Assembly: GCA_002841685.1 (NCBI GenBank)
Contig: PHAM01000047.1
Span: 1 to 14,786 of the forward strand
Direction: 5' to 3'
Length of the DNA: 14,786 nucleotides
From: Elusimicrobia bacterium HGW-Elusimicrobia-2
GTDB lineage: Bacteria > CG03
Positions 5,811-14,786 of this stretch are shown piece after piece; position 1 is the first letter of the stretch, and every line of letters starts with the position of its first letter. The translations under genes were made by a program, and so were the position numbers. A model generated the notes under the pieces. It did not search any database and was not told where the DNA came from. It worked only from the letters and a program-made list of their open reading frames with translations.

Positions 5811-6008
5811 CTTGATATTTTTGAATTTTGCAGGGGAAAGGGGCAGGGCGGTTGAAAGTTGTCTACAGGTTATCAGTGTGAGCTTAAACGCGAAAAAGCC
5901 TGTAACACATGGCATTTTGGAAAGGGGCCGGGGCGTTATGAACATATGCACAGGCCATAATACTAATACGACTAACTTTTTTAAAGAAGAGAAAGAAAAG
6001 GGGGAAAA
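5811..6008. other. dnaA-dnaN spacer, candidate second half of oriC
   Basis: This non-coding spacer holds two adjacent DnaA-box-like sites in the same orientation, TTATGAACA (5936-5944) and ATATGCACA (5944-5952), each one base from TTATNCACA. A short GGCC follows, then an AT-rich triplet-like tract with TAATAC twice (from 5958 to about 5976), T6A3 and a polypurine run that supplies the dnaN ribosome binding site. Two G-rich imperfect direct repeats lie at 5825-5853 and 5914-5937. TACAGG (5864-5869) and CCTGTA (5899-5904) form an inverted repeat. Box cluster, short GC segment and AT-rich triplets resemble the unwinding region of Bacillus-type origins. Origin function is inferred. Confidence 0.55.
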
Positions 6009-7126
6009 ATGAAATTTACATGCAGCAAAGGTGAACTATTCAAACATCTGCAAACAGCCCTTCTCTGTCTGAGCCCGAAAACTATGCTTCCGTATCTTAG
6101 TTTTCTTCAGATGGAAACAGGCGATGACTCGGTGACAATAACTTCCACGGATCTGGAAGTGTCCACCAGGATCAAGTTCAAAGCGGATGTCAAAAAGAAG
6201 GGCAAATCGCTTATACACGGTGATCTGTTCGGCGCTCTTATGAGAGTGCAGGAAGAGAAGGACATAATCATTGAAGAAGGAAAAGACAGCATCAACATAA
6301 AATGCGGCAATTTCAAAGCTGATGTGGCTAAAGGCAACCTGCAGGATTATCCCCAGATTCCAGAGGCGCCGGCGTCTTCGGAAAAAGCCGTCACGATTTC
6401 CGCATTCCATCTGTCGGAAATGTTGGCCAAGACGATGTTCTCGGCCTCTCGCGACGAGGTGCGGTATGTGCTGTGCTCGGTATATTTTGAAATAGCCAAA
6501 GGCGCGTTCACTGTTGTGGCCACCGACGGCAAGCGCCTTGCCACGACATGGCAAAAAGCGGAAATGTCAAAAGACATGAAAGTCTCGGCCATCGTCCCGG
6601 CGAAAACGGTGAACATACTTCAGAAGGTGCTCTCAAACTGCAGTGAGAAAGAAGAGGTGAAGATAATCGTGGATGACAGCGGGATCTTTTTTATCACGGA
6701 GAACATAACAATGAGTTCGCGGCTGATAGACGGCACCTATCCGGATTATAAAAATGTTATCCCCAAAACTGTCAAGATAAAAGCGGAAGCCGACAAGGAA
6801 GAGATATTGAACGCCACGGTGCGCGCGGCCAGTATATATCATTCCGGCATCTCATCGCCGAATTCTTCCGTCAAGTACCAGGTGTCCAAAAACAAGCTGA
6901 ACATATCGGCGGCTTCCCAGGGATTCGGCGAGAGCGAAGAGGATATAGATGTGGATTCAACCGCCGGTTCTATCAACATAGCCTTCAATCCGGGTTTTAT
7001 AATAGACATCTTCAAGCATCTTAACGATAAGAAAGTGGTGATGGAATTCTCGGATTCGCTCAACGCTGTTGTCGTGAAATCGAAGGAAGACCCGAATTAT
7101 GTGGCCCTTGTGATGCCGATGAGGTC

Positions 7127-7130
<4 letters not shown>
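6009..7130 (+). CDS. dnaN: DNA polymerase III beta sliding clamp
   Basis: Forms the dimeric ring that tethers the replicative polymerase and other partners to DNA. It is 373 aa, the usual length, with three clamp domains (about 1-120, 121-245 and 246-373). Recognisable clamp features are TSTDLEVSTRI near residue 45, DVAKGNLQDYPQIP at about 108-121, ATDGKRLA (about 174-181), SSRLIDGTYPDYKNVIP (about 240-256) and the C-terminal YVALVMPMRS, equivalent to the E. coli end VVMPMRL. The ATG is preceded by AAAAGGGGG at good spacing, within a long polypurine stretch. It follows the candidate origin spacer after dnaA, and its stop overlaps the dciA start by ATGA. recF, which often follows dnaN, is not present here. 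Confidence 0.97.
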
Positions 7131-9789
<2,659 letters not shown>

Positions 9790-9803
9790 AAAAAGGGGCG
9801 GAT

Positions 9804-12302
9804 ATGGCAAAAGATACTAAACCAGGCGTGGAAGAAAAAAAAGTTGGCACTCAGACACAGGACATTTCAAAAGTGCTGGTGAGAAACGTGGAAAACGAGA
9901 TGGTCACTTCCTACATCAATTACTCTATGAGTGTCATAGTGGGAAGGGCTCTTCCGGATGTGCGGGACGGACTCAAACCCGTGCACAGGAGAATCCTTTA
10001 TTCTATGAAAGAACTCGGCCTTTCTTACAACAAAACTTTCAAAAAAGCGGCCAGAATAGTCGGTGAATGTCTGGGTAAATATCATCCGCACGGAGACCTT
10101 TCCGTTTATGACGCTATCATAAGAATGGCGCAGCACTTCTCACTGCGCTATCCGCTTGTCAGGGGACAGGGCAATGTGGGCTCAATAGACGGAGACCCGC
10201 CCGCGGCCATGAGATATGTGGAAGCCAAGCTTGAGAGGATAGCGGATGAGATGCTCAAAGACCTGGACAAAGGCACGGTTGATTTCACGGACAATTTTGA
10301 CTCCACACTCCAGGAGCCGGTGGTTATGCCCTCGAATTTCCCGAATCTTCTTGTGAACGGCTCGGAAGGAATCGCCGTGGGCATGGCCACAAAAATCCCC
10401 CCGCACAATCTGAGCGAAGTGGTGGACGCGACTATCGCTTTGATAGATAATCCCGAGCTTGATGACGCTAAACTCTTCAAACTCATCCCGGCTCCCGATT
10501 TTCCAACGGCGGCTATCATCACAAACCGCAGCGGGATCCAGCAGGCTTATAAAACCGGAAGGGGCTCTTTTAAAATAAAGGCCCGCGCGGAAATAGAACA
10601 GGTCAAAGGTGGCAGGGAGATAATAGTGATAACCGAACTGCCCTATCAGGTGAACAAGGCCAGGCTGATAGAAAACATAGCCATTCTTGTCAGGGAAAAG
10701 AAAATAACAGGCATCACGAACCTCAGGGACGAATCCGATAAGGACGGTGTACGCGTGGTTGTGGATGTTTCCAGAGACGCCGTCGGGGGAGTTGTGCTGA
10801 ATCAGCTTTTCAAGCACACGCAGCTGTCGGTCAGCTTCGGCATAATACTTCTGTCGCTGGTCAACAATGTGCCGAAGGTGCTGAGCCTCCGGCAGATGCT
10901 CGGATATTACATAGATCACAGGATTGACGTTATCACAAGGCGCACCAAATTCGATCTTGCCAAGGCCGAAGCGCGCGCACACATTCTTGAGGGCCTGAGG
11001 ATAGCCCTTGAAAACCTAGACAAGATCATAAAGACGATCAAGGAGTCGGATAACCCCGCTGCCGCCAAAGACGCTCTCGTCAAAAATTTCAAAATGAGCG
11101 AGCTGCAGGCGTCTGCCATCCTAGAGATGAAACTGCATCAGCTCACCGGCCTTGAAAGGATCAAGGTGGAGGAAGAGTATATCGAAAAGATCAAGCTCAT
11201 AGAGAAGCTGAAAAAGATCCTTGCTGACACCGGAGAAATCCTCGCCATAATCAAGGAGGATCTTGAAGAGGTGAGAAAAAAATACGGCGATAAGCGTTTA
11301 ACGGAAATATCCGACGAAGACACGGATATAGAAGACGAGGATCTCATAAGCGACACAGAGGTGGCGCTGACGATAACCCATCAGGGTTATATCAAGAGGG
11401 TGCCGCTCTCCACCTGGCGCGTTCAGGGCCGCGGCGGCAAGGGCGTGAATTCGATGAAGACAAAAGATGAGGATTATCTGGAGCATCTTTTTGTCACCTC
11501 AAATCTCGCTACCTTTCTGGTGTTCACAAATTTGGGCAAGCTCTACTGGCTGAAGGTGTGGAAAATACCCGAGGCGAACAGAACATCCCAGGGCAAGGCC
11601 CTCGTTAATTTCCTGGCATTCAAGACAGCGAGCGAAAAGTTCAATTCGTTCTGCCAGATAAGAAATCTTTCTGATGCCTGCGGAACACTTCTGATGGTGT
11701 CCGAAAAAGGCCTTATCAAAAAAACACCGGTTGCCGCATACAGCCACCCGCGCTCTTCGGGCATCATAGCCATCAACCTGAAAGAGGGCGATAAACTCGT
11801 GAAAGTGCTTCCGGCCGAGGCGAAATCAGAAGTTGTCATAGCCACGAAGCTGGGCAAAGCCATAAGATTTTCCGAAACAACCGTCCGGTCGGTCGGGCGC
11901 AGCGCCTCCGGCGTGCGGGGAATAAGGCTCGGCGCGGGAGACAGCGTTGTCGGGATGATCGTCCAGGAACCCTCTTCCAAAGAGTCGGTTCTTGTCATAT
12001 CCGAAAAAGGATACGGTAAAAGAACGGATATCCTGGCTTACAGAAAACAGAGCCGCGGCGGAAAGGGCGTGATCAACATGAAAATAAACGACAAAACGGG
12101 GCCGGTTGTCTCGATCTTCTCATGCAGTATCGATGACGAGATCATGATAATAACAACCGGCGGCGTCACCATAAGGCAGAAGGTGAAAGACATCAGGCAG
12201 ATCGGCAGGGCGACCTCGGGCGTGAGGCTCATCAAACTGGGCGAGGGAGACAGGGTGGCCTCCGCCGGCAAGATAATTTCCGATGAGGAAATCGCCGTAT
12301 GA
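9804..12302 (+). CDS. gyrA: DNA gyrase subunit A
   Basis: DNA-cleaving subunit of gyrase, 832 aa. The winged-helix domain carries the catalytic Tyr138 in AAMRYVE. The quinolone region is [11 protein letters not shown] (95-105): the position of E. coli Ser83 is Leu99, and Asp98 and Asp103 correspond to Asp82 and Asp87. A tower and coiled coil (about 380-495) carry an [19 protein letters not shown] block (433-451). The C-terminal beta-pinwheel (about 515-832) contains QGRGGKG (541-547) at the GyrA-box position, with Gly where the consensus Q(R/K)RGG(K/R)G has a basic residue, and a second box-like QSRGGKG (749-755). The box marks gyrase rather than topoisomerase IV, as does pairing with gyrB 14 bases upstream. 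AAGGGG lies 5 bases before the ATG. The first 20 residues are a charged, divergent extension. It overlaps serS by ATGA. Confidence 0.96.
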   Translation: MAKDTKPGVEEKKVGTQTQDISKVLVRNVENEMVTSYINYSMSVIVGRALPDVRDGLKPVHRRILYSMKELGLSYNKTFKKAARIVGECLGKYHPHGDLSVYDAIIRMAQHFSLRYPLVRGQGNVGSIDGDPPAAMRYVEAKLERIADEMLKDLDKGTVDFTDNFDSTLQEPVVMPSNFPNLLVNGSEGIAVGMATKIPPHNLSEVVDATIALIDNPELDDAKLFKLIPAPDFPTAAIITNRSGIQQAYKTGRGSFKIKARAEIEQVKGGREIIVITELPYQVNKARLIENIAILVREKKITGITNLRDESDKDGVRVVVDVSRDAVGGVVLNQLFKHTQLSVSFGIILLSLVNNVPKVLSLRQMLGYYIDHRIDVITRRTKFDLAKAEARAHILEGLRIALENLDKIIKTIKESDNPAAAKDALVKNFKMSELQASAILEMKLHQLTGLERIKVEEEYIEKIKLIEKLKKILADTGEILAIIKEDLEEVRKKYGDKRLTEISDEDTDIEDEDLISDTEVALTITHQGYIKRVPLSTWRVQGRGGKGVNSMKTKDEDYLEHLFVTSNLATFLVFTNLGKLYWLKVWKIPEANRTSQGKALVNFLAFKTASEKFNSFCQIRNLSDACGTLLMVSEKGLIKKTPVAAYSHPRSSGIIAINLKEGDKLVKVLPAEAKSEVVIATKLGKAIRFSETTVRSVGRSASGVRGIRLGAGDSVVGMIVQEPSSKESVLVISEKGYGKRTDILAYRKQSRGGKGVINMKINDKTGPVVSIFSCSIDDEIMIITTGGVTIRQKVKDIRQIGRATSGVRLIKLGEGDRVASAGKIISDEEIAV

Positions 12303-13510
12303 TAAACATTCAGCTGTTGAGGGAAGCTCCGGAGCTTTTTAAAAAGCGTCTGGGCGTGCGCTGCAAGGCAGAATTGCTCGAGAAGATCCTTCTGGTTGAC
12401 GGGCAAAGGCGCGAAATCCTCAAAGGTGTAGAGGATCTCAGGGCCAAACAGAAAAAAGTCACTTCTCCGGATGAGGGCCGACAGGTCAAGGCCGCGAGAA
12501 AAGAACAGGAGGATGTTCTCAAAAAACTCGACGCTGAGTTTCAGGCCATGATCGATATGGTGCCGAATCTTTCGGATGAGGATGTGCCGAGCGGATACGC
12601 GGAAAACAACAGGGTTGTAAAAAACATAGGAGAGCCGGCGAAAAAAGACGGCCCGCCGCACTGGGAAATAGTCAAGCTCCTTGATATAGTTGATTTTGAA
12701 ACGGCCTCGGAAATCACCGCTTCCTTCTGGCCACTGCTTAAAGGCGACGGCGTAAGACTGGAAATGGCGCTCATCAACTTTTTTCTGGACGAGAACGACA
12801 AAGCCGGCTTTACTCCGGTCATGGTGCCGGCCCTGGTTTCGGCCCGCAGCGCTTACGGAACGGGACAGCTCCCCAAGTTTGAAGACGATCTTTATAAAGT
12901 CGCTGAAGACAATCTCTATCTCATCCCTACCGGAGAGGTGCCGGCGGGAAATCTTTTCAGGAACAAAATCATGGATAGCGCAAAACTCCCCCTCAAGATT
13001 CAGATACCCAGCGCGTGTTTCAGGCGCGAGGCCGGTTCATGGGGCAAGCTGGGGAAGGGGCTCATAAGGAATCATCAGTTTAACAAGGTGGAGATCTTTG
13101 AGTTTGTAAAACCCGAAACCTCCGAAAAAACCCTTGACGAAATGGCGGAAAGGGTTTCTTCGCTTTTGCGGAAACTGGGCCTGGTCCACAGGATAGTTCT
13201 TCTTGCCGCAGGGGACATGGGTTTTTCGGCGGCCAAAACATACGACATAGAAGTGTGGATGAAGGGCATGGGCGACTGGCTCGAGGTTTCGTCCTGTTCC
13301 AACTGCCGTGATTTTCAGTCCCGCCGGACGGGGACAAGATTCAAAAATGACTCAGGCAAAACAGAGTTCGTTCACACCCTCAACGGCTCGGCTCTGGCGG
13401 TGGGCAGGATCTTCGCGGCCGTATGCGAAAATTTCTGGGATGGGAAAGGCTCCGTCATACTCCCTGATTGTTTAAAACAGTACATAGGCAAAAACAGTAT
13501 AGAAAGATGA
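12299..13510 (+). CDS. serS: Seryl-tRNA synthetase
   Basis: Class II synthetase charging tRNA-Ser with serine. It is 403 aa, a little below the usual ~420-430. The N-terminal coiled-coil arm (about 25-95) binds the long variable arm of tRNA-Ser. The catalytic core has [11 protein letters not shown] (motif 1 region, 148-158), [14 protein letters not shown] (186-199), the serine-binding TGE (211-213) where TAE or TSE is usual, motif 2 FRREAG with [12 protein letters not shown] (241-246 and 254-265), [16 protein letters not shown] (305-320), [13 protein letters not shown] (331-343) and motif 3 [10 protein letters not shown] (361-370). The motif 2 loop is unusual: WGKLGK replaces the common AGRDTR. 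ATGA overlap with gyrA and GAGGAA 9 bases before the start suggest co-translation. All main catalytic residues appear present, so it should be active. Confidence 0.95.
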   Translation: MINIQLLREAPELFKKRLGVRCKAELLEKILLVDGQRREILKGVEDLRAKQKKVTSPDEGRQVKAARKEQEDVLKKLDAEFQAMIDMVPNLSDEDVPSGYAENNRVVKNIGEPAKKDGPPHWEIVKLLDIVDFETASEITASFWPLLKGDGVRLEMALINFFLDENDKAGFTPVMVPALVSARSAYGTGQLPKFEDDLYKVAEDNLYLIPTGEVPAGNLFRNKIMDSAKLPLKIQIPSACFRREAGSWGKLGKGLIRNHQFNKVEIFEFVKPETSEKTLDEMAERVSSLLRKLGLVHRIVLLAAGDMGFSAAKTYDIEVWMKGMGDWLEVSSCSNCRDFQSRRTGTRFKNDSGKTEFVHTLNGSALAVGRIFAAVCENFWDGKGSVILPDCLKQYIGKNSIER

Positions 13511-13528
13511 AACAGCGAAGGGGGCGGA

Positions 13529-14299
13529 ATGCTTGATGAAATTGTCATATCGAGAAGTATCATAGAGTCGTACAGTAAAAAGTTTTTAAAAATTCTTGAT
13601 GTTGATGTTGCCGTGGTCGGCGCCGGGCCTTCCGGACTGGTGTGCGCCGCATATCTGGCAAAAAAAGGTTTTAAGATCGTTCTTTTTGAGAAAAAGTTTT
13701 CAATAGGCGGCGGTATGTGGGCCGGCGGCATGATGTTTAACGAAATAGTCGTTCAGGAACCGGCGAAAAAAATTCTGGATGATTTCGGCATAAAAAGCAG
13801 AAAGTACAAAAAGGGTTATTATCTTGTCGGTTCCGTAGAATGCGTTTGCGCGCTCGGACTTCAGGCGGCAAGAAACGGTGTGATTGTCATGAACGGTATT
13901 TTTGCCGAAGATGTTATGGTGAGGAAAAACAGAATCACCGGACTTGTCATCAACTGGTCTGCCGTTGATATGGGCGGGCTTCATGTCGATCCGCTGAGCA
14001 TACGGGCTAAAGCCGTGGTTGATGCCACAGGGCATCCCTGCGAGGTCGCGAAAATTGTAGCGGCAAAATCAGGAATGAAACTGAAGACAAAATCCGGCGG
14101 CGTTTTGGGAGAAAAATCCATGTGGGCGGAAGTGGCCGAAAATACGGTTGAAAAGAATACCATGGAAGTTGCCCCCGGATTTTTTGTTTGCGGAATGGCG
14201 GCAAATGCCGTGTGCGGTTCTCCCAGAATGGGGCCGGTTTTCGGTGGAATGCTTTTGTCCGGGCGGAAAGCCGCGGATATAATTGCCAAAAAATTGTAA
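13529..14299 (+). CDS. thi4: Thi4-family thiazole synthase, archaeal (sulfide-dependent) type
   Basis: Makes the thiazole half of thiamine from NAD and glycine. At 256 aa it matches archaeal and bacterial Thi4 and lacks the longer eukaryotic N-terminus. The Rossmann dinucleotide motif VVGAGPSG (29-36) is followed by the acidic LFEKK (52-56), the flavin/NAD-type GGGMWAGGMMF block (60-70), INWSAVDMGG (141-150), and a C-terminal CGMAANAVCGSPRMGPVFGGML (221-242). The decisive residue is His152 in GLHVDP. Yeast Thi4 has the sacrificial Cys205 there, while the Methanocaldococcus enzyme has His and takes sulfur from sulfide. This protein should therefore be catalytic rather than single-turnover, and suggests a sulfidic, anoxic habitat. 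GAAGGGGG precedes the ATG, 18 bases after serS. Related ribose-1,5-bisphosphate isomerases share the fold, but the motifs favour Thi4. Confidence 0.9.
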   Translation: MLDEIVISRSIIESYSKKFLKILDVDVAVVGAGPSGLVCAAYLAKKGFKIVLFEKKFSIGGGMWAGGMMFNEIVVQEPAKKILDDFGIKSRKYKKGYYLVGSVECVCALGLQAARNGVIVMNGIFAEDVMVRKNRITGLVINWSAVDMGGLHVDPLSIRAKAVVDATGHPCEVAKIVAAKSGMKLKTKSGGVLGEKSMWAEVAENTVEKNTMEVAPGFFVCGMAANAVCGSPRMGPVFGGMLLSGRKAADIIAKKL

Positions 14300-14312
14300 A
14301 ATATGGTAAAAT
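14283..14312 (+). promoter_or_regulatory. Extended -10 promoter giving a possibly leaderless mRNA
   Basis: -35 TTGCCA (14283-14288, 5 of 6), an 18-bp spacer, and -10 TAAAAT (14307-14312, 5 of 6) preceded by TGG (14304-14306), an extended -10. A start 7 bases after the -10 would be base 14319, the A of the next ATG. It lies within the last codons of thi4. Confidence 0.5.
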
Positions 14313-14318
14313 CTCAAT

Positions 14319-14624
14319 ATGGGTGCAAAAGGCTGGGAGATCAATAACAAAGTCAAAGGGACATTGACAAAGAACTGGGTCGATGTTCCTAACCTCTCTA
14401 TCAGCACCGTAAGGGATGTTGTCGTGATAAAAGGCGACCTTAAATTCAAAGGCGGCAAGGTGTCCACCGACAGCGAAACCGCTGTTATTGACGTTCTCAG
14501 AAAGATAGAGAGAGAGCTGCACCAGGGCGCGGATATAAAAACGATCAAATGGGAACTGACCCAGTGGGAGAAGCGCGGCGGAAAATGGTATAAGAAAAAA
14601 TTCAAGCATGAAAGCGGCGCTTAG
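14319..14624 (+). CDS. Small hypothetical protein, 101 aa, possibly BON-like
   Basis: I do not recognise this protein with confidence. It is mixed alpha/beta and basic. A strand-rich segment VPNLSISTVRDVVVIKGDLKF (about 23-43) is followed by a helix (SETAVIDVLRKIERELHQG, about 52-70), then a strand IKTIKWELTQWEK (73-85) and a Lys-rich tail. The pattern of a short strand with V-x-x-G after a predicted turn, then a helix, is reminiscent of the BON fold, but the similarity is weak. There is no signal peptide or membrane segment, so it should be cytoplasmic. No ribosome binding site precedes the ATG; an extended -10 element ends 6 bases before it, consistent with leaderless translation. It lies 19 bases after thi4 on the same strand. 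No terminator follows. Confidence 0.65.
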   Translation: MGAKGWEINNKVKGTLTKNWVDVPNLSISTVRDVVVIKGDLKFKGGKVSTDSETAVIDVLRKIERELHQGADIKTIKWELTQWEKRGGKWYKKKFKHESGA

Positions 14625-14688
14625 GCCGTAAATTCTCTCCTGTGGTGCGGCGCTATTATCAAAAACCGGAATTGCTTTGCGGAAATAC

Positions 14689-14786
14689 TGTTAGTTAAAA
14701 TTCAAAAGTGAACCATTTAAAAATCAAAAGTGAACACCTCAAAACCTCAAAAAAAGTTGATTCTCAAGTCCGTGTTCTTGGCTCTT
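14689..14786 (+). mobile_element. Possible IS21-family terminal region (partial)
   Basis: From TGTTAGTTAAAATTC (starting at 14689), two 18-bp direct repeats differing at one base lie 22 bp apart: 14696-14713 (TAAAATTCAAAAGTGAAC) and 14718-14735. A TGT terminus followed by repeated CAAAAGTGAAC-type units is typical of IS21-family ends as I remember them. An 8-bp tandem, ACCTCAAA, follows at 14736-14751. The window ends before any transposase would appear, so an intact element, a relic or an unrelated repeat cannot be told apart. Bases 14625-14688, between the small gene and this end, show nothing recognisable. Confidence 0.4.
14696..14735 (+). repeat. Two 18-bp direct repeats, 22-bp period
   Basis: Copies at 14696-14713 and 14718-14735 are identical except at their sixth base; the shared core TCAAAAGTGAAC (14702-14713 and 14724-14735) is exact. 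They are probably transposase-binding repeats of an insertion sequence end. Confidence 0.85.

Noticed and set aside
5859-5867. TTGTCTACA as a further DnaA box
   Set aside because: It has two mismatches to TTATCCACA and is isolated from the adjacent box pair at 5936-5952.
5803-6012. 69-codon open frame spanning the dnaA-dnaN spacer, GTG start, overlapping dnaA and ending in an ATGA overlap with dnaN
   Set aside because: The residues look like translated origin DNA (GERGRAVES, KEEKEKGEK from the polypurine tract), there is no recognisable fold, and the stretch holds DnaA-box-like sites and repeats. The weak GTG start inside dnaA has no good ribosome binding site. Conservation in relatives could reverse this.
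14614-14654. Direct repeat GCGGCGCT (14614-14621 and 14647-14654) as an attachment site
   Set aside because: It is only 8 bp and GC-rich, with no integrase or tRNA nearby, so it is probably chance.
14752-14786. Minus-strand frame entering from the right edge and stopping near 14740, as a transposase C-terminus
   Set aside because: The 15 or so residues visible match no IstB or other transposase ending that I know, and the piece is too short to judge.

Overview
The window carries the dnaA-dnaN-gyrB-gyrA neighbourhood of a bacterial chromosome, so it very probably includes the replication origin. The host is Gram-negative: four consecutive genes make the Kdo and heptose precursors of lipopolysaccharide. 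Coding density is high, GC looks intermediate (roughly half) in the main genes, and Ile-ATA and Arg-AGG/AGA codons are common. The gene order (dnaA, dnaN, a short DciA, gyrB, gyrA, serS, with no recF), an archaeal-type Thi4 and divergent sequences suggest an uncultivated lineage, perhaps Omnitrophota or Elusimicrobiota. That placement is a low-confidence inference.

Layout. Bases 1-835 are AT-richer: an unrecognised 81-residue gene on the minus strand and a SemiSWEET sugar transporter on the plus strand, separated by a divergent intergenic region with a good minus-strand promoter. Bases 901-4308 are a tightly coupled plus-strand operon, rfaE1-kdsB-kdsA-kdsD, in which every junction is a 4-base ATGA overlap. 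Bases 4309-4472 hold a near-consensus sigma-70 promoter for dnaA and an array of four contiguous 11-bp repeats resembling weak DnaA boxes. A perfect DnaA box overlaps the dnaA GTG start. dnaA is followed by a 198-bp spacer (5811-6008) with two more near-boxes, a TAATAC-type triplet tract and two G-rich repeats. This looks like a two-part origin flanking dnaA, as in Bacillus subtilis and Helicobacter. Next come dnaN-dciA-gyrB and gyrA-serS, again mostly with ATGA overlaps. The window closes with thi4 (thiazole synthase), a small unrecognised gene that may be read from a leaderless mRNA, and what may be the terminal repeats of an IS21-family element.

How the genes work together. DnaA, the beta clamp, DciA (helicase loading) and both gyrase subunits cover initiation, elongation and supercoiling. 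KdsD, KdsA and KdsB convert ribulose-5-P to arabinose-5-P, then to Kdo-8-P, and activate Kdo as CMP-Kdo; the phosphatase KdsC is not here. RfaE1 serves the ADP-heptose branch of the same outer-membrane pathway.

I found no novel multi-gene defence, secretion or mobile system. The points that most deserve a second look are the 11-bp DnaA-box array and origin architecture, a Glu-to-Gln change at a catalytic position of KdsD, Leu at the quinolone-determining position of GyrA, a His-type (non-suicidal) Thi4, and the possible leaderless genes. No rRNA, tRNA, CRISPR or convincing rho-independent terminator was seen.
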